DNA from: a virus
Reading direction: 5' to 3' (one strand)
IMG/VR virus record: IMGVR_UViG_3300009180_002798
Location: 1 to 45,320 of that record
Length of the DNA: 45,320 bases
Every line of letters begins with the position of its first letter. Within the stretch, counting starts at the first letter, position 1. The notes beneath the pieces were generated by a model. It did not search any database, was not told the origin of the DNA, and was given only the letters and a program-made list of their open reading frames with translations. A program made the position numbers and the translations under genes. Positions 1 through 7,587 of the stretch are shown here, in pieces.

Positions 1-150
1 CGAATAGTTTGTGATGAAACAAACAATACTGCTGCTACTATTGCAGATAATAAATTAGTAATTGATGTTTATATTAATCCGTACAACACAGCAGAAACAT
101 TAGTCATTACAATTATCAACACAAATACCTCTGAAGCATTCACAGGTTAA
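1..150 (+). CDS. gp18: Tail sheath protein gp18, C-terminal end (5' partial)
   Basis: The window opens inside a reading frame (frame 1) that ends with TAA at 148-150. The 49 visible residues begin RIVCDETNN and continue with alternating hydrophobic strands, ending EAFTG. The 'VCDETNN' segment followed by 'DVYINP' is typical of the C-terminal domain of T4 gp18, the contractile tail sheath subunit that polymerises around the gp19 tube. The gene immediately downstream is gp19, matching the 18-19-20 order of T4. The N-terminal part lies outside the window, so length and start cannot be judged. Confidence 0.85.
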   Translation, partial: RIVCDETNNTAATIADNKLVIDVYINPYNTAETLVITIINTNTSEAFTG

Positions 151-160
151 GGAAAAATAA

Positions 161-823
161 ATGCCTAGCCATTCAATAACAGATTTTATCAACGGGTTTG
201 GTGGTGGACACCGAATTAATAGATTTAAAGTAACAGGCAGTATTCCAACTATTAATGGTGATGGGCTGCGTGTTGGAAGCACTACTTTTAATTCGCCTTC
301 TTTAAACACTGATATTACTGATTTTCATGTTAGAGCTGCTTCTCTACCGACATCACAATTAGGTGTTATTCCTATAAATTTTAGAGGAAGAACCGTAAAT
401 TATCCAGGAGATAGAATATATCAACCTTGGAATATAGTGATAATTGATGACAATAAAATATCAGATAAATCAAAAGATAAAATATCATTATATCGAGCAT
501 TTCATGAATGGCACGAAAGAATAAACAGCCACGCAAACAACATTTCAACATATGAAGCTGCTAATAATACAGATCCAAGCCAACATTTTGCTGGTGGATC
601 AAATGTATTAGGAAAAACAACTCCAGCGTGGACTATAGAGCAACTAGATACTAATGGAGCCAACACAATAAGAAAGTTTGAATTGTGGAATTGTTGGCCG
701 GTTGCTGTTGGTCCTGTTGAGTTGGATATGAGTCAAGATAATGTGTTATCAACATTTGCTGTAACTATGGTGTTCAGCCACTTAAAATTTGATTTTACTA
801 CTAGAAGTACGACATTTATTTAA
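161..823 (+). CDS. gp19: Tail tube protein gp19
   Basis: Encodes 220 residues, the subunit of the inner tail tube through which DNA passes. The N-terminus (ITDFINGFGGGHRINRFKVTG) and the segment LPTSQLGVIPINFRGRTVNYPGDRIYQPW fit the gp19 family: a beta-rich fold with the 'R.V.YPGDR.Y.PW' signature. The C-terminal part (FELWNCWPVAVGPVELDMSQDN, then a strand ending FSHLKF) is also typical. T4 gp19 is about 163 residues, so this one is long. The extra sequence appears to lie between the YRAFHEWHERIN helix and the C-terminal strands, around residues 125-165. The ATG at 161 follows an AAGGA ribosome site just after the gp18 stop. It lies between gp18 and gp20 as in T4. Confidence 0.92.
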   Translation: MPSHSITDFINGFGGGHRINRFKVTGSIPTINGDGLRVGSTTFNSPSLNTDITDFHVRAASLPTSQLGVIPINFRGRTVNYPGDRIYQPWNIVIIDDNKISDKSKDKISLYRAFHEWHERINSHANNISTYEAANNTDPSQHFAGGSNVLGKTTPAWTIEQLDTNGANTIRKFELWNCWPVAVGPVELDMSQDNVLSTFAVTMVFSHLKFDFTTRSTTFI

Positions 824-836
824 TAGGTGAATTTAT

Positions 837-2411
837 ATGGAATTAGAACTATTTGGTTTTAGTATAGGCAAAAAGAAACAACAAGAAACTGTCGAGAATC
901 GTGATGTAATCACTCCCGATTCTTATGATGGTTCTTATGTGCTAGAAACCGGTGGTGTTTTTGGTACATACGTTGATTTCTCTGGTGCAATTCGTGATGA
1001 AAATCAGATGGTTCAACACTATCGTTCAATGGCTCTTTATCCAGAAGTGGATGCTGCTATTGAAGATATTGTGAACGAAGCTGTAGTTTTAGATCAAGAC
1101 AGAAAACCAGTAAAATTAAATTTAGATCACGTAAATCTATCAGACACCATCAAAACAAAGATGTACTCTGAGTTTAATCATATACTAAAACTATTAGACT
1201 TTTCAAATCGAGCTGGCGACATTTTTCGTCGGTGGTATATTGACTCCAAGATTTTTTATTATAAGAAAGTAGATAAAAACGATCTACGAAAAGGTATTCT
1301 TGAACTGATTCCTATTGATCCAGTAAAGATTAAAAAGATCAGAAAGATTGAAAAGGATAAAGGATATTACGGAGGAATTGGGCCATTTTCTCCAGTCAAG
1401 AGTATTCAAGAGTATTACGTTTACACCGACACAGATAAAGATGCAGCATTTCCAACATCAGGTACTGGTTGGAAGATAGCACCAGATACGGTTGCTTACG
1501 CTCACTCTGGTATTATTGATTCAGCAACCAAGCGCGTTGTTGGTTACCTACAAAAAGCTGTTCGTCCTTTAAATCTGCTAAGACAAATTGAAGACGCTGT
1601 TGCCATCTACCGAATTTCTCGTGCACCAGAACGTCGTATTTTCTATGTGGACGTTGGTAATCTACCAAAGCAAAAAGCTGAACAGTATCTACGTGAATTG
1701 ATGAATCGATACCGTAACAAGATTCAATACGATCCTGCTACCGGTCAAATTCGTGATGAGCGTAACCATATGAGCATGCTTGAAGATTTTTGGATGCCTC
1801 GCCGTGAAGGTGGGCGTGGCACAGAAATCAGCACTCTAGACGGTGGCCAAAACCTTGGTCAGATGGAAGACGTTCTGTACCTGCAACAAAAACTGTTCAG
1901 AGCATTAGGCGTTCCACTTTCCAGAATGATGGGCGAAAGTGGTTTCAACATGGGTCGATCTGCTGAAATCACCCGAGATGAAGTCAGATTTAATAAATTT
2001 ATTGATCGTCTACGCCACCGTTTCTGCACCATATTCTTAGACATTCTAAAAACTCAAGTGATCCTTAAGGGAATTATGAGTGAGGAAGACTGGAACAGAA
2101 TCAATCAAGACATTACTTTCAAATTCAATAACGATTCTTACTTTACTGAATTAAAAAATAATGATATCTTGAGAGAACGATTAGACATTATTGCTGCAGT
2201 AACTCCTTACATTGGTAGATTCTTCTCTGGTGAATACATCAGAAAGAATTTCTTAAAGCAGTCTGAAGAAGAAATTTTAGAAATTGATGCTCAAATAAAC
2301 AGAGAAATGCAAAAACAATTAGAAGCCCAAGAGATGCAGGCGTATCAACAAATGATGTCTGGTGAATCGCCAGAAGAAGAACAAGCTCCAGAAGAGGAAG
2401 CACCACAATGA
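837..2411 (+). CDS. gp20: Portal vertex protein gp20
   Basis: Encodes 524 residues, about the length of T4 gp20. The portal forms the dodecameric DNA-entry ring at one capsid vertex, nucleates head assembly and docks the terminase and neck. Recognisable segments include YPEVDAAIEDIVNEAVV near the N-terminus, RISRAPERRIFYVDVGNLPK in the middle, and LEDFWMPRREGGRGTEISTLDGG followed by LGVPLSRM, all typical of T4-like portals. The C-terminus is a glutamine/glutamate-rich tail (EMQAYQQMM then acidic). The ATG at 837 follows AGGTGA. The stop overlaps the start of the next gene (ATGA), suggesting translational coupling to the prohead core genes. Confidence 0.97.
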   Translation: MELELFGFSIGKKKQQETVENRDVITPDSYDGSYVLETGGVFGTYVDFSGAIRDENQMVQHYRSMALYPEVDAAIEDIVNEAVVLDQDRKPVKLNLDHVNLSDTIKTKMYSEFNHILKLLDFSNRAGDIFRRWYIDSKIFYYKKVDKNDLRKGILELIPIDPVKIKKIRKIEKDKGYYGGIGPFSPVKSIQEYYVYTDTDKDAAFPTSGTGWKIAPDTVAYAHSGIIDSATKRVVGYLQKAVRPLNLLRQIEDAVAIYRISRAPERRIFYVDVGNLPKQKAEQYLRELMNRYRNKIQYDPATGQIRDERNHMSMLEDFWMPRREGGRGTEISTLDGGQNLGQMEDVLYLQQKLFRALGVPLSRMMGESGFNMGRSAEITRDEVRFNKFIDRLRHRFCTIFLDILKTQVILKGIMSEEDWNRINQDITFKFNNDSYFTELKNNDILRERLDIIAAVTPYIGRFFSGEYIRKNFLKQSEEEILEIDAQINREMQKQLEAQEMQAYQQMMSGESPEEEQAPEEEAPQ

Positions 2412-2812
2412 GCATCCCAGAAAAGTTGGTAACCATGATTCTTAGAGGCCATGCAGACAAATTTAAAGCAATTCTGCAAGAAGAATTACAACATCGAGCT
2501 TCTGTTATCATGGAAGAAATTTATCGTATTGAAACCGGTAAATTATTAGAGAGTGCGGAACAGGTAGCACCACCAGCTGTCGTTTCCACACTAAAACCAA
2601 CTCCAGTTTTTGTAAAATTCTTACCAGAAAGTGCTTATAAACTAAGAGACGGAAATATTGGTATTCTAAGCCCAGTGGAACGAGAAATGGTAGGTAAACT
2701 ACACGAAAGTCTAAATAATGATAACAAAGAACGAATGGTAAAATTACTCTCAGAATCTCAAGAATCCTTCAACAGAATCTTGAAATTAGCAAAAGCTCAA
2801 AATAAAAAGTAA
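2408..2812 (+). CDS. Unknown protein between portal and prohead core genes
   Basis: Encodes 134 residues of unrecognised function. The N-terminal half ([22 protein letters not shown], then [13 protein letters not shown]) is predicted helical and resembles in style the short N-terminal helix of prohead-core proteins such as T4 gp67. The middle holds [35 protein letters not shown], and the C-terminus is another basic helix. In T4 the slot between genes 20 and 21 is occupied by the core proteins gp67 and gp68, so a minor prohead-core role is likely from position alone. The start codon overlaps the gp20 stop (ATGA), with no separate ribosome site needed. Confidence 0.8.
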   Translation: MSIPEKLVTMILRGHADKFKAILQEELQHRASVIMEEIYRIETGKLLESAEQVAPPAVVSTLKPTPVFVKFLPESAYKLRDGNIGILSPVEREMVGKLHESLNNDNKERMVKLLSESQESFNRILKLAKAQNKK

Positions 2813-2820
2813 GGAAAATT

Positions 2821-3222
2821 ATGGAAAACAGTCAAAACCTACAATCATTCATAAATTTAGTTGTTAATGAGAATCTGGCACAAGCCAAAGAAGTTCTCAA
2901 TAACCAATTAAATCAAAAACTCGCTGATGCTTTAGAAAGAAAGTTTGAAGAATTTGCTCCCAGCATTTTTGAAGCATTAGATCCTGTCGGCAAAGAAGAC
3001 GAAGACGTTAACAACGACGGCAAAGTTGACAGCACTGACAAGTACCTAAAGAACCGTCGTGACGCTATCGGTAAGGCTATTGAAGGAGAAGACGATGATG
3101 AAGCCGAGGACGAGGAGCAATCTGAGGAAGAAGAAGAAGGTGGGTCCGAAAAAGAAGAAGACGAGGAAGCAGATCAGGACTCAGAAGAAGTTGACGAAGA
3201 TTCAGAAGAAAAGAAAGACTGA
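2821..3222 (+). CDS. Acidic prohead core protein, gp67-like
   Basis: Encodes 133 residues with a helical N-terminal half ([17 protein letters not shown] to about residue 50) and a very acidic C-terminal third made almost entirely of Glu, Asp and Ser. This architecture, a short helical head with an acidic tail between portal and protease genes, matches T4 gp67, a prohead core protein processed by gp21. An I-F-E/A sequence at residues 49-52 fits the T4 protease rule (I/L)-X-E. Residues about 62-77 ([12 protein letters not shown]) have the spacing of an EF-hand or dockerin calcium loop. The ATG at 2821 follows AAGGAAA. Assignment to gp67 rests on composition and position, not on close sequence identity. 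Confidence 0.75.
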   Translation: MENSQNLQSFINLVVNENLAQAKEVLNNQLNQKLADALERKFEEFAPSIFEALDPVGKEDEDVNNDGKVDSTDKYLKNRRDAIGKAIEGEDDDEAEDEEQSEEEEEGGSEKEEDEEADQDSEEVDEDSEEKKD

Positions 3223-3227
3223 AATCA

Positions 3228-3875
3228 ATGAAACTAATAACCGAGACAGTTGAACAAGTAGAGTTTTTAACCGAAGCAGCTGCTGACGGTGGCAAAAATT
3301 ATTTCATTGAAGGTACTTTCATGCAAGCTGATACCCTCAATCGAAACAAAAGAATGTACCCAAAGCACATTCTGTTAAATGAAGTTAATCGTTACACCAA
3401 AGAGTTTGTAAATAATAGCCGTGCTTTTGGTGAATTAAACCATCCAGCAGGCCCTACAGTAAATCTGGATCGAGTTGCTATCATTATTAAAGAGTTTAAA
3501 TGTGATGGTTCAGACGTTTACGGTAAAGCTAAAGTAATGAGTACTCCCATGGGTGAGATTGTTAAAAATCTTATCAATGAAGGTGCTCGTCTTGGAGTTT
3601 CAACTCGTGGTATGGGTTCATTAAAAGCCAAAAACGGATACAACGAAGTTCAACCTGACTTCATGCTTTCCGCTGTAGACATTGTTGCAGATCCTTCAGC
3701 TCCTAATGCGTTTGTAAACGGCATCATGGAAGGCAAAGAATGGATCTGGGATAACGGCATGTTAGTTGAACGTCAAATTAAAGAATACCACCGAGAACTT
3801 TCCAGAGCGTCTGCTAGACAACTAGAGTCTAAAGGTATCAGATTGTTTGAAGACTTCCTAAACAAATTAAAATAA
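3228..3875 (+). CDS. gp21: Prohead maturation protease gp21
   Basis: Encodes 215 residues, close to T4 gp21 (about 212). This S77-family serine protease sits in the prohead core and cleaves the scaffold, core proteins and major capsid protein after (I/L)-X-E before DNA packaging. The probable catalytic His is H72 in GELNHPAGP and the Ser is S125 in LGVSTRGMGS. VDIVADPSAPNAFVNGIMEG follows, which is also highly characteristic. The N-terminus itself contains L-T-E/A at residues 14-17, a likely self-cleavage site. The ATG lies 5 nt past the stop of the acidic core gene. The gene sits between core and scaffold genes as in T4. Confidence 0.95.
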   Translation: MKLITETVEQVEFLTEAAADGGKNYFIEGTFMQADTLNRNKRMYPKHILLNEVNRYTKEFVNNSRAFGELNHPAGPTVNLDRVAIIIKEFKCDGSDVYGKAKVMSTPMGEIVKNLINEGARLGVSTRGMGSLKAKNGYNEVQPDFMLSAVDIVADPSAPNAFVNGIMEGKEWIWDNGMLVERQIKEYHRELSRASARQLESKGIRLFEDFLNKLK

Positions 3876-3880
3876 CCAAA

Positions 3881-4441
3881 ATGAATCAGTATAATTTAAA
3901 ATTTAAACCAGGAACTCTTAAGAGTTTATTAGAACAAGCCAGCGGAGCCGGTGGTGGTGCCGGTAGTGGCGGTGGCATGGGAGCCGGTGGTGGAATCAAT
4001 CAAACACATACTGGTGGTATCACTCTTCCAGATCCCCTTGGCAATACCGCATGGGATAAAGTTAAAAATGTAGCTGGACAACTTGGATATGTTAGTAAAG
4101 CGGCAACTGCATCTGCTTTAATGGGCACTCCTCCAAAAGAAGTAACAGCAGCAACAACAGGTAGATTAGGTGGTCTAGGATTTTCTAACCAAGGTATTGA
4201 AGATCGTATGAAATACTATAAAGCTGCTATTGGTGGAATAAATCCACTACAAACCGCAGCTAATGCAGCAGGCATGCTTGCTGGAACTATTGGAAACTTA
4301 CCAGGTGGTTCGGTATTAGCTCAACCTTTTGTTGCAGGTGCTAATTTAGCCCAACAGTGGGCCAATGCAACCACAGAAGAACCAGCTAAACTAATGACTG
4401 CTGCTTTGTATGATCCTCGTTCATTGGGAAGAATGAAATAA
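3881..4441 (+). CDS. Glycine-rich unknown protein, candidate processed internal head protein
   Basis: Encodes 186 residues with no recognised family. The first 18 residues are short and basic, ending S-L-L-E before QASGAGGGAG. That matches the (I/L)-X-E rule of the gp21 protease and resembles the N-terminal capsid-targeting peptides of T4 internal proteins. A glycine-rich linker (residues about 20-38) follows, then an Ala/Gly-rich body with hydrophobic stretches (GMLAGTIGNLPGGSVLAQPFVAGANLAQQWA) and the C-terminus ALYDPRSLGRMK. It lies between protease and scaffold genes, where a head component is expected. The internal-protein idea is inference; a minor capsid or membrane-active protein is also possible. 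Confidence 0.75.
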   Translation: MNQYNLKFKPGTLKSLLEQASGAGGGAGSGGGMGAGGGINQTHTGGITLPDPLGNTAWDKVKNVAGQLGYVSKAATASALMGTPPKEVTAATTGRLGGLGFSNQGIEDRMKYYKAAIGGINPLQTAANAAGMLAGTIGNLPGGSVLAQPFVAGANLAQQWANATTEEPAKLMTAALYDPRSLGRMK

Positions 4442-4462
4442 AAACGTTAAAACTTAGTAAAT

Positions 4463-4470
4463 TATAAATA
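4463..4470 (+). promoter_or_regulatory. T4-type late promoter (TATAAATA) for gp22
   Basis: A perfect TATAAATA box lies 23 nt before the gp22 ATG. With the T4 geometry (box at -13 to -6) transcription would start near 4476. That gives an 18 nt leader containing AGGAAA. Recognition would be by host core polymerase with the gp55 sigma-like protein encoded at 10271-10867. Confidence 0.85.
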
Positions 4471-4493
4471 AACAAGTATTAGGAAAAAATAAA

Positions 4494-5495
4494 ATGAAAA
4501 AGACACAACAACAACGACCTGTAGTTCACGACACAACCGGTAAAGGCACTTTTGACACCACTGGAAAGGGTGCTTTCCTTGGTACACTAGACACCAGTTC
4601 TATGGAAGGACTCGCTCAACGTAATCAAATGAGCCTTCGTCCAGGTGGTTCACAATTTGCAGGTGATGCCAGCAAACTAAAGCATGAAACGAAAGACAAG
4701 GCTAACGCCCAGGCCACCACTTCTGGTGTAGACGTACCAGACACTGAACATGCTGGTCAAGATATTATTCCAGATAATGTTCAAGAGCATCTAAACGCTC
4801 TATTCGGTGGAGAGAATCTATCCGAAGAGTTCATGAACAAGGCAACCGTAGTATTTGAAGCCGTCATCAACGAGAGAACAACCGCTATCCGCGAGCAAGT
4901 TCTTCGTGAGAGTGCTGCTATCATTGAAGAAGAAGTCAGCAAGACTGTAAACGAACTAGCTACCCGTCTAGACGAGTACCTAAGCTACGTGGTGGAAGAA
5001 TGGGTCAAGGAGAACAAGCTTGCTGTAGAGTCCGGTATTCGTACCGAGATCGCTGAAAGCTTTATCGGTGGCCTAAAGAGTCTGTTTGAAACCCACTACA
5101 TCGAAGTTCCAGAAAAGAAGCATGACATTCTAGAAGATCTGTTCAACGAAAACAGCCAACTAGAAGACGCACTAAACGAGCAAATCAAGGCTAATGTAGA
5201 TCTCAACAAAGAGATTGCTGCTGGTCGTGCTCGCGCCATCTTCCTAGAAACTGTTGCTGATCTATCTCAAGTAGACGCTGAGAGACTTGCTTCTCTAGCT
5301 GAAAGCGTAGAATTCAACAGCCCAGAAGATTTCCAAAACAAGCTCACTATTCTCAAGGAAAATTATCTTAAGGCCGCACCCGTAGCTGCCCAAGAAATGG
5401 AAACACTTACAGAACAAAGCAACGTTGCAGTAGCATCTGAAGGCCCAATGTCTGTATATGTGAATGCACTGTCACGTCAAGCCAAAACTTACTAA
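4494..5495 (+). CDS. gp22: Prohead core scaffold protein gp22
   Basis: Encodes 333 residues (T4 gp22 is about 269). This is the major internal scaffold around which gp23 assembles; it is degraded by gp21 during maturation. Residues about 120-250 are a long charged helical region (INERTTAIREQVLRESAAIIEEEV, then LDEYLSYVVEEWVKENKLAVESG and GLKSLFETHYIEVPE) diagnostic of the family. Candidate protease sites of type LTE are visible near the C-terminus. The N-terminal 90 residues are an extension containing a short internal duplication (DTTGKGTF / DTTGKGAF). It is preceded by a perfect late promoter and a good ribosome site, and its codons are more C-ending than those of the unknown genes, consistent with high expression. 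Confidence 0.93.
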   Translation: MKKTQQQRPVVHDTTGKGTFDTTGKGAFLGTLDTSSMEGLAQRNQMSLRPGGSQFAGDASKLKHETKDKANAQATTSGVDVPDTEHAGQDIIPDNVQEHLNALFGGENLSEEFMNKATVVFEAVINERTTAIREQVLRESAAIIEEEVSKTVNELATRLDEYLSYVVEEWVKENKLAVESGIRTEIAESFIGGLKSLFETHYIEVPEKKHDILEDLFNENSQLEDALNEQIKANVDLNKEIAAGRARAIFLETVADLSQVDAERLASLAESVEFNSPEDFQNKLTILKENYLKAAPVAAQEMETLTEQSNVAVASEGPMSVYVNALSRQAKTY

Positions 5496-5497
5496 AA

Positions 5498-5505
5498 TAT
5501 AAATA
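5498..5505 (+). promoter_or_regulatory. T4-type late promoter (TATAAATA) for gp23
   Basis: A perfect TATAAATA begins 3 nt after the gp22 stop. The expected start is near 5511, about 20 nt before the gp23 ATG, leaving room for the strong AAGGAGA ribosome site at 5516-5522. The major capsid gene therefore has its own late promoter with a conventional leader. Confidence 0.88.
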
Positions 5506-5530
5506 ACTTTAAATCAAGGAGAAACTTAAA

Positions 5531-6967
5531 ATGTCAATGGACTTTAACAACACAACCCCCTACGATACACTCGTAGAAAAATGGAACCCTCTACTAAATC
5601 ACGAGGCTATTCCAGAGATTCAAGATTCGTACAAGAAGAAGGTCACTGCCCAACTACTAGAAAACCAAGAGAAGGCTCTTCGTGAACAATACCTCACCGA
5701 AGCTCCTGTCAACTTTATGAACGGTAACCCAGCTACCGGTCAAGTAGGCGTCGCTTCAGGCGGTATCGCAGGTTACGACCCAATTCTAATCAGCCTAGTT
5801 CGTCGTAGCATGCCAAACCTCATGGCTTACGATCTAGCTGGCGTTCAACCAATGAGTGCACCAACCGGCCTAATCTTCGCCATGCGTTCACGCTACACCA
5901 AGCAAGGTCCTCTAGGTACCCCAGGTGGTGGTGCTAACGGCGTAGGTGCTGAAGCTCTCTTCCAAGAAGCTTGGGCTCAATTCGGTGGTTCAGGTAACAC
6001 CTCTGCTGGTGCTTCAACTGCTGCTGCAGGCGGTATTGATCCAGTCGGCACAACCGGTGGTGATGCCAGATCAATTCGCGGCACAACCTTCGACATGAAC
6101 GCTTTCCGTGGTCTACTAACTTCATCAAGTGAAGCTTTAGGCGAAGGCGGAACTGCTAAGACTTTCAATGAAATGGCATTCACCATTGAACGTCTAGCTG
6201 TAGAAGCCAAGACTCGTGCTCTAAAGGCTGAGTACACCACTGAGCTAGCACAAGATCTCAAGGCTGTTCACGGTCTTGACGCTGAGAGCGAACTTGCTAA
6301 CATTCTTAGCACCGAAATTCTCAACGAAATCAACCGCGAGCTAATCTACACTCTATACCGTACTGCCAAGACTGGTGCTACCCAAAAGGACATCACCACT
6401 GCTGGTACCTACGATCTGAACACCGACTCTGACGGTCGTTGGAGTGCAGAACGCTTCCGTGGTCTCATGTTCCAAATCGAGCGCGAAGCCAACACCATCG
6501 CCAAGGAAACTCGCCGTGGCAAGGGTAACTTCGTAGTTTGCTCAAGCGACGTAGCTTCGGCTCTCGCCATGGGTGGCTTCCTAAACCTCACCCCAGCTCT
6601 ACAAACCCAACTAGAAGTTGACGACACCGGCAACACCTTTGCTGGTGTCCTAAACGGCAAGTTCAAGGTCTATATTGATCCATACGCTCAATTAGGCTCA
6701 GACTTCGCTCTAGTAGGCTATCGTGGCGCAAGCCCATACGACGCTGGCGTATTCTACTGCCCATACGTTCCGCTACAAATGGTAAGAGCTGTTGATACCG
6801 CTACTTTCCAACCCAAGATTGGCTTCAAGACTCGTTACGGCATGGTTGCTAACCCATTCGCTGACGTTACCGACATTAATACTCTCGGCAACGCAACAAT
6901 TGGTAACCAATACTACCGTATCTTCAAGGTAAGCAATCTCCACGGTAACACTGGTTTCGGTCTCTGA
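5531..6967 (+). CDS. gp23: Major capsid protein gp23
   Basis: Encodes 478 residues with an HK97-type fold, the hexamer-forming shell protein. The N-terminal propeptide ends in Y-L-T-E before APVNFMNG. E57/A58 fits the gp21 cleavage rule, parallel to E65/A66 of T4 gp23. Signature segments include DPILISLVRRSMPNLMAYDL, GVQPMSAPTGLIFAMRSRY, AVEAKTRALKAEYTTELAQDL, the VCSSDVASAL segment, and GYRGASPYDAGVFYCPYVPL near the C-terminus. Codon use is the most biased of the window (many AAC, TAC, AAG, CTA, CTC), as expected for the most abundant virion protein. It has its own late promoter upstream and a strong terminator downstream. Confidence 0.98.
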   Translation: MSMDFNNTTPYDTLVEKWNPLLNHEAIPEIQDSYKKKVTAQLLENQEKALREQYLTEAPVNFMNGNPATGQVGVASGGIAGYDPILISLVRRSMPNLMAYDLAGVQPMSAPTGLIFAMRSRYTKQGPLGTPGGGANGVGAEALFQEAWAQFGGSGNTSAGASTAAAGGIDPVGTTGGDARSIRGTTFDMNAFRGLLTSSSEALGEGGTAKTFNEMAFTIERLAVEAKTRALKAEYTTELAQDLKAVHGLDAESELANILSTEILNEINRELIYTLYRTAKTGATQKDITTAGTYDLNTDSDGRWSAERFRGLMFQIEREANTIAKETRRGKGNFVVCSSDVASALAMGGFLNLTPALQTQLEVDDTGNTFAGVLNGKFKVYIDPYAQLGSDFALVGYRGASPYDAGVFYCPYVPLQMVRAVDTATFQPKIGFKTRYGMVANPFADVTDINTLGNATIGNQYYRIFKVSNLHGNTGFGL

Positions 6968-6993
6968 TCTAAACCTTAACTAAAACTAACGCT

Positions 6994-7024
6994 AAGGGCT
7001 CCCCCTAAAAAGGGAGCCCTTTTC
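6994..7024 (+). terminator. Intrinsic terminator after gp23
   Basis: A perfect 10 bp stem pairs 6994-7003 (AAGGGCTCCC) with 7012-7021 (GGGAGCCCTT). The 8 nt loop lies at 7004-7011 and a T-rich run leads out of the hairpin. It lies 27 nt after the gp23 stop and would end the high-level capsid transcript before the tail-tube-like gene. Confidence 0.92.
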
Positions 7025-7029
7025 GTTTA

Positions 7030-7037
7030 CATAAATA
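7030..7037 (+). promoter_or_regulatory. Probable late promoter, variant CATAAATA
   Basis: CATAAATA differs from the T4 late consensus only in its first base. It sits between the gp23 terminator and the next virion gene, where a new late promoter is needed. By T4 geometry the start would be at about 7043, the first base of the ATG of the downstream gene. No ribosome site is visible. The same variant with nearly the same spacing recurs at 43890. Confidence 0.6.
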
Positions 7038-7042
7038 TTAAT

Positions 7043-7567
7043 ATGACATCAGCATGTAATGACGCCAGTAATCCATTACTAATAAATTATTTTCAATTTG
7101 TAATGGATCGAGTTCCCAACTTGGTTTACTTTTGCCAAAGTGCAAATCTACCAGGTATTGGATTTGGTGTTGTGGATCAGCCAACAACTTTAGGCCATCC
7201 AGTTAAAGTTCCAACCGGAGCTTTTCGTTTTGAGGATTTAGAATTAACTTTTCGTGTAGACGAAAATTTAAACAATTGGATAGAACTTCAAAATTGGATT
7301 GCTACTGCTGGTAACTATTATGATGATTCTAATACTTTGCCGTATTATTCTGATACACCCGGTCAATTGATCAAAACAACAGACGCAACTCTGTTAATTA
7401 CAAACAGTTCGTATCAACCTAAAATTAAAGTACACTTTAAACACGTATTTCCACAATACGTAAGTGGAATTAATTTTGTGGTAAACGCTCCAGTTTCTAC
7501 CGAAGCAATTGCCACAGTTAAGTTTGCACACACAGGATATACTATAGAACGACTTGAAACTCCGTAA
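7043..7567 (+). CDS. Tail-tube-like virion protein (gp19-family-like)
   Basis: Encodes 174 residues. The run FQFVMDRVPNLVYFCQSANLPGI, then TFRVDENLNNWIELQNWI, and a C-terminal half of beta strands (DATLLITNSSYQPKIKVHFKHVFP) is a pattern I associate with tail-tube and tube-associated baseplate proteins of marine T4-like phages. In cyanophages the slot between gp23 and uvsY often holds a tail gene. It is probably a second tube-fold protein (a gp54-like baseplate-to-tube adaptor, or similar) rather than the main tube subunit encoded at 161-823. It has no ribosome site; the CATAAATA box ends 5 nt before its ATG. Virion role is fairly secure, exact identity is not. Confidence 0.8.
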   Translation: MTSACNDASNPLLINYFQFVMDRVPNLVYFCQSANLPGIGFGVVDQPTTLGHPVKVPTGAFRFEDLELTFRVDENLNNWIELQNWIATAGNYYDDSNTLPYYSDTPGQLIKTTDATLLITNSSYQPKIKVHFKHVFPQYVSGINFVVNAPVSTEAIATVKFAHTGYTIERLETP

Positions 7568-7581
7568 TTTTGGTGTATAAT
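7554..7581 (+). promoter_or_regulatory. Sigma70-like promoter for uvsY
   Basis: TTGAAA at 7554-7559 and a perfect TATAAT at 7576-7581 are separated by 16 nt. A start 7 nt after the hexamer falls on 7588, the A of the uvsY ATG, so the transcript would be leaderless. There is no good Shine-Dalgarno sequence. The promoter overlaps the end of the preceding virion gene and marks the switch from late genes to host-polymerase-read replication genes. Confidence 0.7.
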
Positions 7582-7587
7582 AATATT

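Noticed and set aside
3059-3253. Lysine/arginine-rich + strand frame overlapping the acidic core gene
   Set aside because: It is the shifted reading of GA-rich codons of the Glu/Asp tail; it has no start signal and its composition is a mirror of the real gene.
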